This document shows positions 8,704 to 17,707 of a stretch of DNA of 64,000 nucleotides, one piece after another. This DNA comes from Pseudobacteriovorax sp. Its GTDB lineage: Bacteria; Bdellovibrionota_B; Oligoflexia; Oligoflexales; Oligoflexaceae. Position 1 is the first letter of the stretch. Each line of letters opens with the position of its first letter. The stretch lies in the NCBI GenBank assembly GCA_013215145.1, contig JABSRP010000012.1:62001-126000 (forward strand). The letters are read 5' to 3'. A model generated the notes under the pieces. The model did not search any database, was not told the DNA's origin, and was given only the letters and a program-made list of their open reading frames with translations. The translations under genes and the position numbers were made by a program.

Positions 8704-9798
8704 TCAAAACCCAGACATGATCCGGATAAAAAATCTTTCGTCAGCTCGTGCACCAGCTTTATCCCCAACCTCTTGGGTTGTGATACCAACATCCATTCTA
8801 ACTAGATATAGGTTTACGAAGAGCCCTGCGGTTGGATATCCTTGATTGACTCCTCCAGTGAAACCGAAGACGCTTGCGAAGCTGAGTTCTGAACCGATAT
8901 GAATCTTCTTGAAGAAATTGGGTTCGATTTGATTTGTAAGGTCTCTGAAGTCGAAATTGAATTTCATACTGCTAAGGCGGGTTCCGATATCAAAGCCCAA
9001 TCCAAAATTGATGAGTTGGGGAAGTTTGCGGCCCTTTCCATCTGTTTTATTGTTGATCAGGGAAAGTCCTCCAACGTTTTCTACGTGAAGTCCCATGGTT
9101 TTTTTTGATTTTTTGTTACCGAAATTCCAAAGCAGTCCAAAATCTCCTCCGAAGCCGGTATAGTCATTTTGTATTTCGTCGCTACTAAGTTGGTCTGAGA
9201 GATTCTCAGCGTCGACGACGTTAATATTTAATTCAGCGTGCGATTGCCTCAAATACTTAAGAGTCGTGCCTAACATTAAGCTGTCTTTAAAAAATGCCTC
9301 GGCAAAGCTGAATGTAAGGCCTGTTGTGGTTGTCGACTCCGCCTCAAGAATTTCTACCCCTCGATTTTCAGCAGATTTGTAAAGGAGTAGATTGTTCGTC
9401 GTGTTGGCTATCGCGCCAATTGCCGCTCTGCGAAAGACAATTCCGGTAAAATTGGTGACAGAAATGTGCTGGTTTTTGCCGACGTGCTCTCTTAAGCTCG
9501 CAATGGAACTATCATTTTCCACGGTGATTTTGCGGACCAAGTTCTTAGTATCACTAGAAAAAACTACTGAAGGAGACGCGAATACGGTTTCTTTGTAGAT
9601 CCCCTTACCCTGAGCGAGCCCCGCTGGGTTGTAGAAAATAGCTTCGTGGTCGTCGGTATCTGCGACCCCTGTATCGCCTTTTCCAAGCGCATAAGGGCTC
9701 TTGTAAAGGCGATAAGACTCCAAAGAACCACCCATTAGAGTTGAGCTACCCATACTGAAAAGCGAGATTGTAATGAAGCACCTAAATTCGCGGATCAT
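8704..9798 (-). CDS. Outer-membrane beta-barrel of FadL/PorV type
   Basis: 364 residues with a signal peptide and the characteristic early motif GKGDTGVADTDDHEAIFYNPAGLAQG found near the N-terminus of FadL- and PorV-like barrels. Alternating amphipathic strands follow, ending in FIRIMSGF with a terminal Phe. It could carry hydrophobic ligands or act as an assembly partner for surface proteins; the sequence does not decide. It is the first gene of a two-gene unit with the lipoprotein downstream. Confidence 0.75.
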   Translation of the reverse strand: MIREFRCFITISLFSMGSSTLMGGSLESYRLYKSPYALGKGDTGVADTDDHEAIFYNPAGLAQGKGIYKETVFASPSVVFSSDTKNLVRKITVENDSSIASLREHVGKNQHISVTNFTGIVFRRAAIGAIANTTNNLLLYKSAENRGVEILEAESTTTTGLTFSFAEAFFKDSLMLGTTLKYLRQSHAELNINVVDAENLSDQLSSDEIQNDYTGFGGDFGLLWNFGNKKSKKTMGLHVENVGGLSLINNKTDGKGRKLPQLINFGLGFDIGTRLSSMKFNFDFRDLTNQIEPNFFKKIHIGSELSFASVFGFTGGVNQGYPTAGLFVNLYLVRMDVGITTQEVGDKAGARADERFFIRIMSGF

Positions 9799-10260
9799 TT
9801 ACCGACTTTCGTTTAATGTTCTCAAACACTAATCCTCGATCGGTCGAAATCCGGGTTTTGATAAGAAATCTTAGGAATAAACAATTATAGACTAGTAAAT
9901 ACGGTAAGTTGTAGAGACGACAGAGGGACCAATCCGGTCCCTCAGGCCATGCCACCTAAAGTGATTTGAATGTTTTGAATAGAAAAAAAGGATTTGTCAG
10001 TACATGCAGCAATTTGATTGCCATAATAACGGGAAAGGACACAAGAAACATGCAGTGGCAGAGCTTATCGTCTCTATTTTGTCATCTTCGATTGTCAGAG
10101 ATTTGAGTAATCTCGAAAATTAACACCTTAACAAATATAAGGATTTTCCGGATGACACTGGTTAAATATAATTTAACCGTTTGATTGTCAATCTTACAAA
10201 AGACTTTTTTTGCTTTTAGCCAAAAATAGCAACAGAAAGGATGGCTGTACTTAATAGTTT
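9799..10260. other. 462-base intergenic region with two inverted repeats
   Basis: No gene of normal size. There are two perfect inverted repeats: GAGGGACC/GGTCCCTC (9923-9943, 8-bp stem, 5-base loop, no T-tract) and GGTTAAAT/ATTTAACC (10160-10178, 3-base loop). A 39-codon frame (ATG 10004 to 10123) has AAGGA about 13 bases upstream, too far for confidence. The rest is AT-rich and probably holds the promoter for the minus-strand barrel gene. Confidence 0.5.
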
Positions 10261-12609
10261 CTAAGAATCTAAACTGTCCTCGGTCTTGACTGGCCCACCG
10301 TCCGAAGCCTTATCTGCTTTGATACTAGGGGTCAACGGCTCCCTAAGTAGCTCGTCTCTTAGGTCTCTTGCTGATTGACTTATTTCCGGAATATTTGCTT
10401 GAGCTAGAGATTGAAGATAGGTTGCGGTCCGATACATCAGGCCTACGAGATCACCTTCAGCAAATTTTTCGTGACAGACTTTCTTTCGAAGTTCAGCCCA
10501 AGAGGTACCCATCATCCATTCCTTTACCGCGTATCCAGCGGAAGGGTTGAACTCTCTTATGACGTAATAATCTCGGCGATTATTAGGCGGATCGTAGAGC
10601 TCTTCGAATAAATCAAGTGGGTAGTAGTCTTCTAACTCTTCTTCCAGTTTGTCGGCATCGAAGGGAAATCGATATTTACTGTGACAACCTGGTTCTTTGA
10701 ATCTAGCGGTGCTAAGACAAGCCATGAGTTCTGCTGCTGCTAGCAAATTATCTTGCCTAATATCTCCCGTAACCAACATGGAAGCAAAAAGTAATCCCCC
10801 ACCTTGAGGGAAATATCTTGCCTTTGCACCTACCTCGGAGAGTTTATCCAAGTTATTTAAACAGCCTAATCGATGTAGATGTAAGTGTAAGTGAAAAGTT
10901 CCAGCTGTTTCCTGAAGATAACGATCAGTTAGATTGTGACATTTGCTCTGACTCGGACAGCTTTCGCAAAGACTGCTCTCCTCGTCGGCATAGGCCGCTA
11001 GCTCATGGGCCGGAGAACTGCAGGGAATTGATGAGACCTTGAGCTTTTTTTTCAGGATTTCTGGTCTCATCAGCTGAAAACTTATTTTCCTGTTTTGAAA
11101 ATGCAAAAAACTTTTTTCGTAGAATCTTTCAATATCCTTGAGGGAAAAATCTCTTCCTACGAGTCCTAGAAATGTAGTGGGGTCATTTTTTAGCCTAGAA
11201 AAGCAATCTTCTCGCTTTATTCTAGAAAACTTATAATAGGATTGAGCCGAAGGCCAGAGGCTAAAACCTACAGCATCACTGCCTCGACGTCCTGCTCTAC
11301 CTAGCATTTGCAATACCTCGGATGACGAGTATTGAGTGAATCCATTTTCTCCTGGCCTACGGTAATCAGAGATAAGAGTGGATCGAACCGAAAAATTGAT
11401 TCCTATAGAAAGTCCCATAGTAGCCACACAGAATCGTAGCTTTCCCCTTTTGACTAAAATCTCTACCGCTCTTCTACCCTGAGGCGCTATACCGGAATGA
11501 TGATAACCAACACCATACATAATTAAACTTTTACGCAGGTTTGGTTTCATGAACTGTGTAACATTCTCAACTTCGCAATCGTTCTCAAGAGCGTCCACAA
11601 TGATTTGAGAGTCTTCTTTATCGAGAGGTTGTAAGTGTTTGCAAAGCTCCTTCGAAAGATTCTCACAGGCTAATCGCTGACCAGCGTACATGATACATGG
11701 TACAAGGTTGAGCTCTGGTAAACTCGCTGCACGCCTAGCAATTTCATCGTGCTCAAGGGGAAAACGTCCGATTTTAACATTTTTTCGAGGATTAGCTTTT
11801 TCAACTTCATTAGCAAGTAACCAGCTTTCCTTATAAAACACAATGTTTTCCAGAGGGACTGGTCTTTTTGTTGTACGAACCAGGCGACAGGGCCTATGAG
11901 TTAGAGACTCAATCCATTTCGCAAATTGCTCAGCATTGTCTACTGATGCCGAAAGTAGGAGTAGCTGACAAGATTGGGGGCTCAGAATGATAGCCTCCTC
12001 CCAGGCGCTTCCTCTTCCACTGTCTTGCATGAAATGATATTCGTCGAATATTACAAGGGCGCGATCCAAATCTGGTTCGACACCAAGAAGAGAGTTTCGG
12101 TATGACTCTAGAGTAGCAACTACGATGGGGGCTTTGAGGTTCTCTTTGATGTCCCCTGTAGCAATACCAACATTTGTTTCGCCAAACATGTCGCTGAATT
12201 CTCGAAGTTTGTCGTTTGACAGACTTTTTACGGGAGAGGTATAGGCGGCGCGAAACTTCGGTTGTGAGATATTGAGTTTAAAAAACTCTTCAACGACGCG
12301 GGTTTTGCCTGCGGTGGTTGGGGCGTCTACGATCACGTTTTCGCCGTTTGTCAGCGCTTCTAATGCTTCTGCCTGCCAAGGGTCCATGGGTGGGTTGACA
12401 GGTCTTGGCATCGATTTGATCACTTCGCTTTCTTCGAGCCAGACCTTAAGCTTATCTTGAGTTTTAGCCATCATTGGAGTCAATTCTTCAGGAGTCTCGC
12501 GATCCCGTTCCTGTTGGCGCGAAGGTTTGCCTCTGCGCTTCTGAAACTTCGATTGATGTGCTTTTTTACCACGCTTGGATTTTCTTGGTCCTCTTGGAGG
12601 CGCACCCAC
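10261..12609 (-). CDS. Ski2-like DEAD/DEAH-box RNA helicase
   Basis: 782-residue superfamily 2 helicase, most like Ski2/DOB1-type RNA helicases. Motif I APTTAGKT (about residues 96-103), motif II DEYH, motif III SAS and motif VI QMLGRAGRRG are all visible. The N-terminal 50 residues are very basic (RKSKRGKKAHQSK), as in RNA-binding tails. A cysteine cluster CESCPSQSKC in the second half may bind metal. The start is GTG 12609, with CAGGAG inside the end of coaE; the coaE stop is only 1 base away. An RNA-processing or decay role is expected from the family. Confidence 0.85.
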   Translation of the reverse strand: MGAPPRGPRKSKRGKKAHQSKFQKRRGKPSRQQERDRETPEELTPMMAKTQDKLKVWLEESEVIKSMPRPVNPPMDPWQAEALEALTNGENVIVDAPTTAGKTRVVEEFFKLNISQPKFRAAYTSPVKSLSNDKLREFSDMFGETNVGIATGDIKENLKAPIVVATLESYRNSLLGVEPDLDRALVIFDEYHFMQDSGRGSAWEEAIILSPQSCQLLLLSASVDNAEQFAKWIESLTHRPCRLVRTTKRPVPLENIVFYKESWLLANEVEKANPRKNVKIGRFPLEHDEIARRAASLPELNLVPCIMYAGQRLACENLSKELCKHLQPLDKEDSQIIVDALENDCEVENVTQFMKPNLRKSLIMYGVGYHHSGIAPQGRRAVEILVKRGKLRFCVATMGLSIGINFSVRSTLISDYRRPGENGFTQYSSSEVLQMLGRAGRRGSDAVGFSLWPSAQSYYKFSRIKREDCFSRLKNDPTTFLGLVGRDFSLKDIERFYEKSFLHFQNRKISFQLMRPEILKKKLKVSSIPCSSPAHELAAYADEESSLCESCPSQSKCHNLTDRYLQETAGTFHLHLHLHRLGCLNNLDKLSEVGAKARYFPQGGGLLFASMLVTGDIRQDNLLAAAELMACLSTARFKEPGCHSKYRFPFDADKLEEELEDYYPLDLFEELYDPPNNRRDYYVIREFNPSAGYAVKEWMMGTSWAELRKKVCHEKFAEGDLVGLMYRTATYLQSLAQANIPEISQSARDLRDELLREPLTPSIKADKASDGGPVKTEDSLDS

Positions 12610-12610
12610 G

Positions 12611-13243
12611 TTATTGACTCCTGTTCTTAATCATAGTGATTCTATGAGCGATTTTTTTATATAATTCAGACAGTTCTTGATCAGTATCGAGAATAAACTG
12701 GGCAGACTTAGCTTTTTCCTCAGTAGTCATTTGATTTGAGAGTCTTTTATCAACGTCATCAGAGTTGAAACCATCTCTCATCGCTAGCCTTGTTCTCTGA
12801 GTTTCAACGGAGCAAGTGACCAGCCAAGTTTCGACAAAAAGACTTTGTCTCTTGGTCTCGATGATTAATGCTGCTTCATAAAACCAAAGGGTCCTGTGTT
12901 TCGGAATGTCGTTCCGAATTAGAACTTTTTCGGACTCAATCTGAATTAAGGGATGTAATGTCTGCTCGACGAATTGTTTTTCTTGTTTGTCTGAAAAGAT
13001 GATACTCGCTAATGCATGCCTATCGAGAGATTTGTCCTTTTGCAGGATCCTATCGCCGTATCGATTGACTAAAGAGTTAAGACCTACGCTACCGATAGCA
13101 ACAGCTTCTCGTGCCATTTTGTCAGCGTCGATCACCAAGTAGCCCAGGTCGCTTAAATGACGACCAATAGTACTTTTCCCACAAGCAATTCCGCCTGTTA
13201 AGGCAATACCACAGGATTTGGCGATGTCAGAAAAGCTTGTGAT
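12611..13243 (-). CDS. coaE: Dephospho-CoA kinase, apparent non-canonical start codon
   Basis: Last step of coenzyme A synthesis: phosphorylation of dephospho-CoA. The P-loop GGIACGKST is encoded at about 13195-13169, followed by the family pattern VIDADKMAREAV and later LWFYEAALIIE and ETQRTRLAMRDG. The first ordinary start codon in frame (TTG 13138) lies after the P-loop and would remove it. Upstream of the P-loop the frame is open to a stop near 13270 but has no ATG, GTG or TTG. The best candidates are ATC 13243, which has AAAGAGG about 7 bases before it (210 residues), or ATT 13207 just before the P-loop (198 residues). It lies between the kinase gene and the helicase. The family is sure; the start is not. 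Confidence 0.85.
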   Translation of the reverse strand: MTSFSDIAKSCGIALTGGIACGKSTIGRHLSDLGYLVIDADKMAREAVAIGSVGLNSLVNRYGDRILQKDKSLDRHALASIIFSDKQEKQFVEQTLHPLIQIESEKVLIRNDIPKHRTLWFYEAALIIETKRQSLFVETWLVTCSVETQRTRLAMRDGFNSDDVDKRLSNQMTTEEKAKSAQFILDTDQELSELYKKIAHRITMIKNRSQ

Positions 13244-13320
13244 GGGATGGCCTCTTTGAAATAATGTAAAGGCCTACCCTACCTGTATTGTCGATAAAAG
13301 TCGAAGTGTTTAGGTCCTTG

Positions 13321-15540
13321 CTATTTGAATTGAGCATCGAGGACTATTTCTCCGCTGTTTTTATTGAGAGTCACCACACGTTCAAATTTATCGTTTCTGT
13401 ACCTGACAACCACCTTGTAAGTGCCTGGCTTTAACTCTAAAGGTGTCCTAAGTCTGGCTATGGGGCGATTGCTACGGTAGCGGGCGCCACCGATTTCTTC
13501 TATTGTTAGTTGAGACGGAATCTTATTGGTCTGAATCACCAGCTTTGATTGGTTTGCGCTTTTTACGAGCTTAAAATTAACATTAAGCTCTTCCGAGCTC
13601 TTCAATGAAATGCGTTTTTTTGAATCTTCGAACCCTGGTCGTTTTACCGTGATGGAATATGACCCTGGATCTAAAATGATTCCTCTTCGTCTAACGCTCG
13701 GATCGTTGCTAGTTCCAAAAAGTTGGCCATCGATATAAATGTCCCCTGCCGGTGCACTGGAAACTCGAATCCTACCCGGAGTATTTTTGACTGGCGTTTG
13801 TGGTTTCGGCACATCCTTAGGCTTAGAAGCGACTATTGTGGGACGAGTGTTTGGTTTGTCTGGTCTGGGCTTTGGACGCATTGTTTTAGGTCGTTGGCTA
13901 TCGACGGATGCTCCGGATTTAGGCGACTTAGTGACTAATTTATTTTTTGGTCGAGTTTTTACGACAGTTTTTGGTTGCTGGGGTGGAGCCTCAACCTTGG
14001 TGATTTCCTTAGGCGGAATTGATACTTTAGGCTCTTCGGGTTTTACGTCATCTGGTGGAGCGGAAGCTTTTAATTGAGTCGTGGGAGAGGCCGCGATCTC
14101 AGGTTTTTTTCCGGAGTTGGCGACTGGTCTGTTTGTCCTCTTTTTGTCTTTTTTATCCGTTTCTGTCCATAGATCCTTTAGCGGTAGGGAGTTGTTTTTA
14201 AACCTAAAGAACCCGAAGATGGCGACACCAAAAACTAGCGAAGCAAGAGCTAAGTAAAGCCAAAATTTATCTTCGCTGTGGGACTGTGTTGAACGGAACT
14301 GGTTTGAAGAAGACCTAGATTTTCGTTTCTGATATGATCCATGTTTTCTGTTTTGTGTTTGAATTTTAGTATGGCGCTTACCCCCTGAGTTGGGATGATG
14401 CCTTGTCATCGAAGGGGGAACCGAATTTTTTTTACGACTCTTGGTCGATCGAACGCCACCAACCGGTTGGATGGTTGTACTTCCAGCCGAAGGTGGGCGT
14501 TTTTGCTGAGTTTTTGTACTGGGGCTTTGATTTGGGACCTTGGTAAGTACCGAAGGTGGTCGTGGAATCGTCGGAACTATTGGAGGAGCCGTACGAATCG
14601 ACTTTTTTTGTTTACGAGAAACCCGACTGCGTATTTTTGATTTCTTTTTTAGAGAACCAAGAAACTGTTCCGGCTGTTTCATGAAAAAACGTAGACTTGT
14701 TACAGTGTCGGTTAAGCTATAGCTCTGAAGTAGCTTATCCATCTCGTAGGCGAAGCTTTTTACGTCTGCAAACCGATGATTTCGATCACCCTCCATTCCT
14801 TTTAGCAGAATTTCATTCAATCGATAGGGGATGTCAGCTATGATTTCGGGCGCCGGAATATACTTACCGATCATGATCTTGTTGATCACGTCAACAGTAT
14901 TGGTGCCTATGTAAGGTAACACCCCGGTGATGATCTCGTAGAGAAGAATGTTGAGGCTGTAAATGTCCGTTCTTACATCGACCTTGATACCTTTGATTTG
15001 TTCGGGAGACATGTAGCTTGGAGAACCCATGAAGGTTCCCGTTTGGGTCGCATTCTGGTTTTGTGCCACCATTGCAATACCGAAGTCCATCAACTTTATG
15101 ATGCCGGTATCGAGAACCATAATGTTTTCGGGTTTGATGTCGCGATGAACAATGCCGTTACTATGGACGATATCAAGAGCGAAGCAGATTTGTCTGGTTA
15201 TTAGTGCTGCCACCATAGGTTCGAGTCTATTGCCGGGATATTTTTTGACAAATTCCGACAAATCCACTCCGTAAAGGATTTCTGTAACAATCCAAAGCTG
15301 ATCTGAGTCGTCCCCAGAGAAGTCATAAACCTTAATAATATTAGGGTGATCAATATCTGCTATGGATTTGGCTTCAAGGTGAAACCTCTGGCGAATATCT
15401 TGATTCTTCGATAAGTGAGAGTGAAGAATTTTAACTGCTACCCTGCGATCGAGCTTTTCATCGATAGCGCTATAGACTGATGCCATGCCGCCTTCACCGA
15501 TAAGGCCTTTAATTCTATAGCGATTTCCAATTAGCTGCAT
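13321..15540 (-). CDS. Transmembrane Ser/Thr protein kinase with C-terminal PEGA repeats
   Basis: Hanks-type kinase. The glycine loop GEGGMASVY, VAVKIL lysine, catalytic HRDIKPEN and metal-binding DFG are all intact, so it should be active. After the kinase domain (to about residue 285) comes a long Lys/Pro/Ser/Thr-rich linker, one transmembrane segment (about 427-445), a second Pro/Lys-rich linker and one or two PEGA-type beta domains (from GRIRVSSAPAGDIYIDG). The PEGA part should be outside the inner membrane and could contact the envelope. Asn replaces the usual Gly in YSLNILLYE. ATG 15540 is chosen; TTG 15546 is also open. A PP2C phosphatase lies 5 kb away. Confidence 0.92.
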   Translation of the reverse strand: MQLIGNRYRIKGLIGEGGMASVYSAIDEKLDRRVAVKILHSHLSKNQDIRQRFHLEAKSIADIDHPNIIKVYDFSGDDSDQLWIVTEILYGVDLSEFVKKYPGNRLEPMVAALITRQICFALDIVHSNGIVHRDIKPENIMVLDTGIIKLMDFGIAMVAQNQNATQTGTFMGSPSYMSPEQIKGIKVDVRTDIYSLNILLYEIITGVLPYIGTNTVDVINKIMIGKYIPAPEIIADIPYRLNEILLKGMEGDRNHRFADVKSFAYEMDKLLQSYSLTDTVTSLRFFMKQPEQFLGSLKKKSKIRSRVSRKQKKSIRTAPPIVPTIPRPPSVLTKVPNQSPSTKTQQKRPPSAGSTTIQPVGGVRSTKSRKKNSVPPSMTRHHPNSGGKRHTKIQTQNRKHGSYQKRKSRSSSNQFRSTQSHSEDKFWLYLALASLVFGVAIFGFFRFKNNSLPLKDLWTETDKKDKKRTNRPVANSGKKPEIAASPTTQLKASAPPDDVKPEEPKVSIPPKEITKVEAPPQQPKTVVKTRPKNKLVTKSPKSGASVDSQRPKTMRPKPRPDKPNTRPTIVASKPKDVPKPQTPVKNTPGRIRVSSAPAGDIYIDGQLFGTSNDPSVRRRGIILDPGSYSITVKRPGFEDSKKRISLKSSEELNVNFKLVKSANQSKLVIQTNKIPSQLTIEEIGGARYRSNRPIARLRTPLELKPGTYKVVVRYRNDKFERVVTLNKNSGEIVLDAQFK

Positions 15541-15646
15541 GCGCAAAATAGTAGTCCGAAAACAGGTGAAAATAGTGAGATTTCCCTCTATGAGTATCGG
15601 TAACTATTCGCTTTACTTGATGCAGCTTGTGGTCGTTTGTTGAGAT

Positions 15647-17086
15647 TTAAAAGTCGTGAGGCATACTGTCTCGGTAAGATCTGAATTTCTGATTAGCAGA
15701 GTATAAAAGAAAATTAGTGATTTTTGTTGTGTAAATACAAGCATATGATTCGATTTGGCTAGCAAAACGACTTTTTTCCAGGCTTGTATATAGTAATTCT
15801 CCCCATATGGGGTGGAGGGCTTTCTCTCTGTCCTTTATCATGCGAGACGATTTTTTTTGGCTATTCTCGAGTTGAGTGACGATGTTACCGAGTGTTTCTT
15901 CAGTCTCTTCAATTTTTCTATCTAACTTTGATAGCCGATTATGATCACCAGTGTGATAGGTGCGACGTCTCTTCAAAGTCATAATCTTGCCTTGAAGTGT
16001 CGAGGCTTCCATATCAAGCTTGTCTTCTTCTTTGATCATTTCAAGGATTGTGGCAAGTTCGGGTTGAAGCTTTTCTAAGCGATCAAATTCCTCCTCCAAT
16101 TCCTCGACAACGACCAAAGTTCTCCAGTTGAATAGCTCTTTGGACCGCATGATGTCCCCGTAAATGTGATCACCTGCATAAAGGATCTGATCTCCTTTTT
16201 GATTTGTTAATTTTTCGAACAGCTTTGCATTGCCGCCGTGATAGCTACCACCAAGTTTTAGTGAACCGCTATGCTGTTTCAAGAGACCACTATCTTCCAT
16301 GACTTCATAGAATGGGTTGCTGCCGGTAAAGAAGTTTGGTTTCCCTGCTCCAACTATAGTGTACTCAAAATAATCCTGCCATCTTTGAAAGTCCTCAGAT
16401 GCTTTTGGCAGTAGGTAACTCATGACTTTATCCGTGTAAGTCCAATCCGAATTTGTTAGAAGAAAGAGCTTTTTTCCACCCTCAATGAATTTCTTCAGCA
16501 TTGGCTCGAGCTGTTTATCTTTGACGATATAATTTTCCATGTTAGTCATGACTTCGTCTTTGATACTGCCATCGCGATGAGATAGATCAATAAACTCTCT
16601 TAAGTCACGGTAAACATCACGAAAAGTCTTTTTTATTGAGCCTGGATTAAGGCGCATATAATCAACAATTTCGATGAATAGCTGAACTTCACTCAGGGCA
16701 AAAAAAGTATCGATTGATATAAAGGAATCTGCCTTATATCCTGATGAATTATAGAGATCATGCCTCGTGGATTTATCAAGTTTTTTATGGCCATGATAAG
16801 CGACTTTAACATATTTATGTCCATCGACCTTTAGCAGGTTGCCCCGGTCCATATCGACCAAGAGACCCCTAATGACGAAGTTTGGATCAAAACTTAGTGA
16901 TGATAGCGATGCCGGATAACCTGCCTCAATAAACTTTTCTAGAGTTTTTCTGAACGCTAGGGACTCAAATTCCTCACGATGATAACGAGCTATCGTATGG
17001 TCCATATCAAACCCAATGGATTTAATCGAAGACATATTAAGTGATCTGTTTGTAAATATTCGGCTACTTTTCTTTATGAATGTCAT
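15647..17086 (-). CDS. HAD-IG family 5'-nucleotidase
   Basis: 479-residue HAD hydrolase of the cytosolic purine 5'-nucleotidase type. Motif I is GFDMDHTIARYH with both aspartates, motif II LFLLTNSDWTYTD, and motif IV YAGDHIYGDIMRSKE. A charged helical stretch (about 350-430) lies after the core. Family members often begin with a short segment ending NRSLN before motif I. This fits ATG 17086 better than the internal ATG 17035. The likely activity is dephosphorylation of IMP/GMP-type nucleotides. It is the last gene of a unit with the PilZ and TPR-barrel genes. Confidence 0.88.
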   Translation of the reverse strand: MTFIKKSSRIFTNRSLNMSSIKSIGFDMDHTIARYHREEFESLAFRKTLEKFIEAGYPASLSSLSFDPNFVIRGLLVDMDRGNLLKVDGHKYVKVAYHGHKKLDKSTRHDLYNSSGYKADSFISIDTFFALSEVQLFIEIVDYMRLNPGSIKKTFRDVYRDLREFIDLSHRDGSIKDEVMTNMENYIVKDKQLEPMLKKFIEGGKKLFLLTNSDWTYTDKVMSYLLPKASEDFQRWQDYFEYTIVGAGKPNFFTGSNPFYEVMEDSGLLKQHSGSLKLGGSYHGGNAKLFEKLTNQKGDQILYAGDHIYGDIMRSKELFNWRTLVVVEELEEEFDRLEKLQPELATILEMIKEEDKLDMEASTLQGKIMTLKRRRTYHTGDHNRLSKLDRKIEETEETLGNIVTQLENSQKKSSRMIKDREKALHPIWGELLYTSLEKSRFASQIESYACIYTTKITNFLLYSANQKFRSYRDSMPHDF

Positions 17087-17101
17087 GGCTACACCGGTGG
17101 G

Positions 17102-17707
17102 TTAGTTTTGAACAGGTTTATCGAATTGAAATCCGATTTGATAATAATATTTTCCCTTTAAATCTAGGAATTTTCGGTGATAAATCACCTGTCCGCTGAC
17201 TTCGTTATATATTTCTCCGTTTACAAGGACTTTCATACCTAAGAATTTTGTGCCTGGATTATATAGCTTTGAAGCTGTAGGAGACTTAATGGAAATTCCC
17301 GTATTTGAGATATCAATGATAGGGCGTTTGATGACGGTTTCCCCATCATAGGGATTGACAACTTCAAGATAGACGTCGTCCTTTTGGTCAAAAAATACCC
17401 TTTTTGCTCCACGATTATCTTCTTTCATGGAAAGAGACGATAAAGGAAATACGATATTAACACCATCACTTTGAATTTCCTCTGTCTCGAGTCTGATCAA
17501 TTGGGCTTGAATAAAGAAACGTTTTGCATCTAGAAATTCGGTTATTTTATCGATGGGTACATTATTTTCCAATGTCAATTTACCATTTTCCGAATCCTTT
17601 ATTGTGGTTTGGAAAACAATATCTGTAGATTCAGCGGATAAAAAAACTGGAGTCGAACTAGACGCTATTTCTTGTAATACGGCAGTCATATCTTTTATTT
17701 CAGGCAT
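17102..17707 (-). CDS. PilZ-domain protein, likely c-di-GMP receptor
   Basis: 201 residues with a YcgR-like N-terminal part and a C-terminal PilZ domain. Both halves of the c-di-GMP signature are visible: RGAKR (RxxxR) and DISNTGISIK (D/NxSxxG). A terminal beta segment ends YYQIGFQF. It should bind cyclic di-GMP and pass the signal to a partner. Its ATG overlaps the stop of the TPR-barrel gene (TAATG), so the two are coupled, pointing to control of an envelope or secretion function rather than of the flagellum; this is inference. Confidence 0.83.
   Translation of the reverse strand: MPEIKDMTAVLQEIASSSTPVFLSAESTDIVFQTTIKDSENGKLTLENNVPIDKITEFLDAKRFFIQAQLIRLETEEIQSDGVNIVFPLSSLSMKEDNRGAKRVFFDQKDDVYLEVVNPYDGETVIKRPIIDISNTGISIKSPTASKLYNPGTKFLGMKVLVNGEIYNEVSGQVIYHRKFLDLKGKYYYQIGFQFDKPVQN

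Noticed and set aside
9826..9860. GGTCGAAATCC resembling a tRNA T-arm
   Set aside because: It lacks the TTC of the T-loop and there is no acceptor or anticodon stem around it.
13139..13320. coaE as a broken gene lacking its P-loop
   Set aside because: The frame continues upstream with an intact P-loop; the problem is the start codon, not a truncation.
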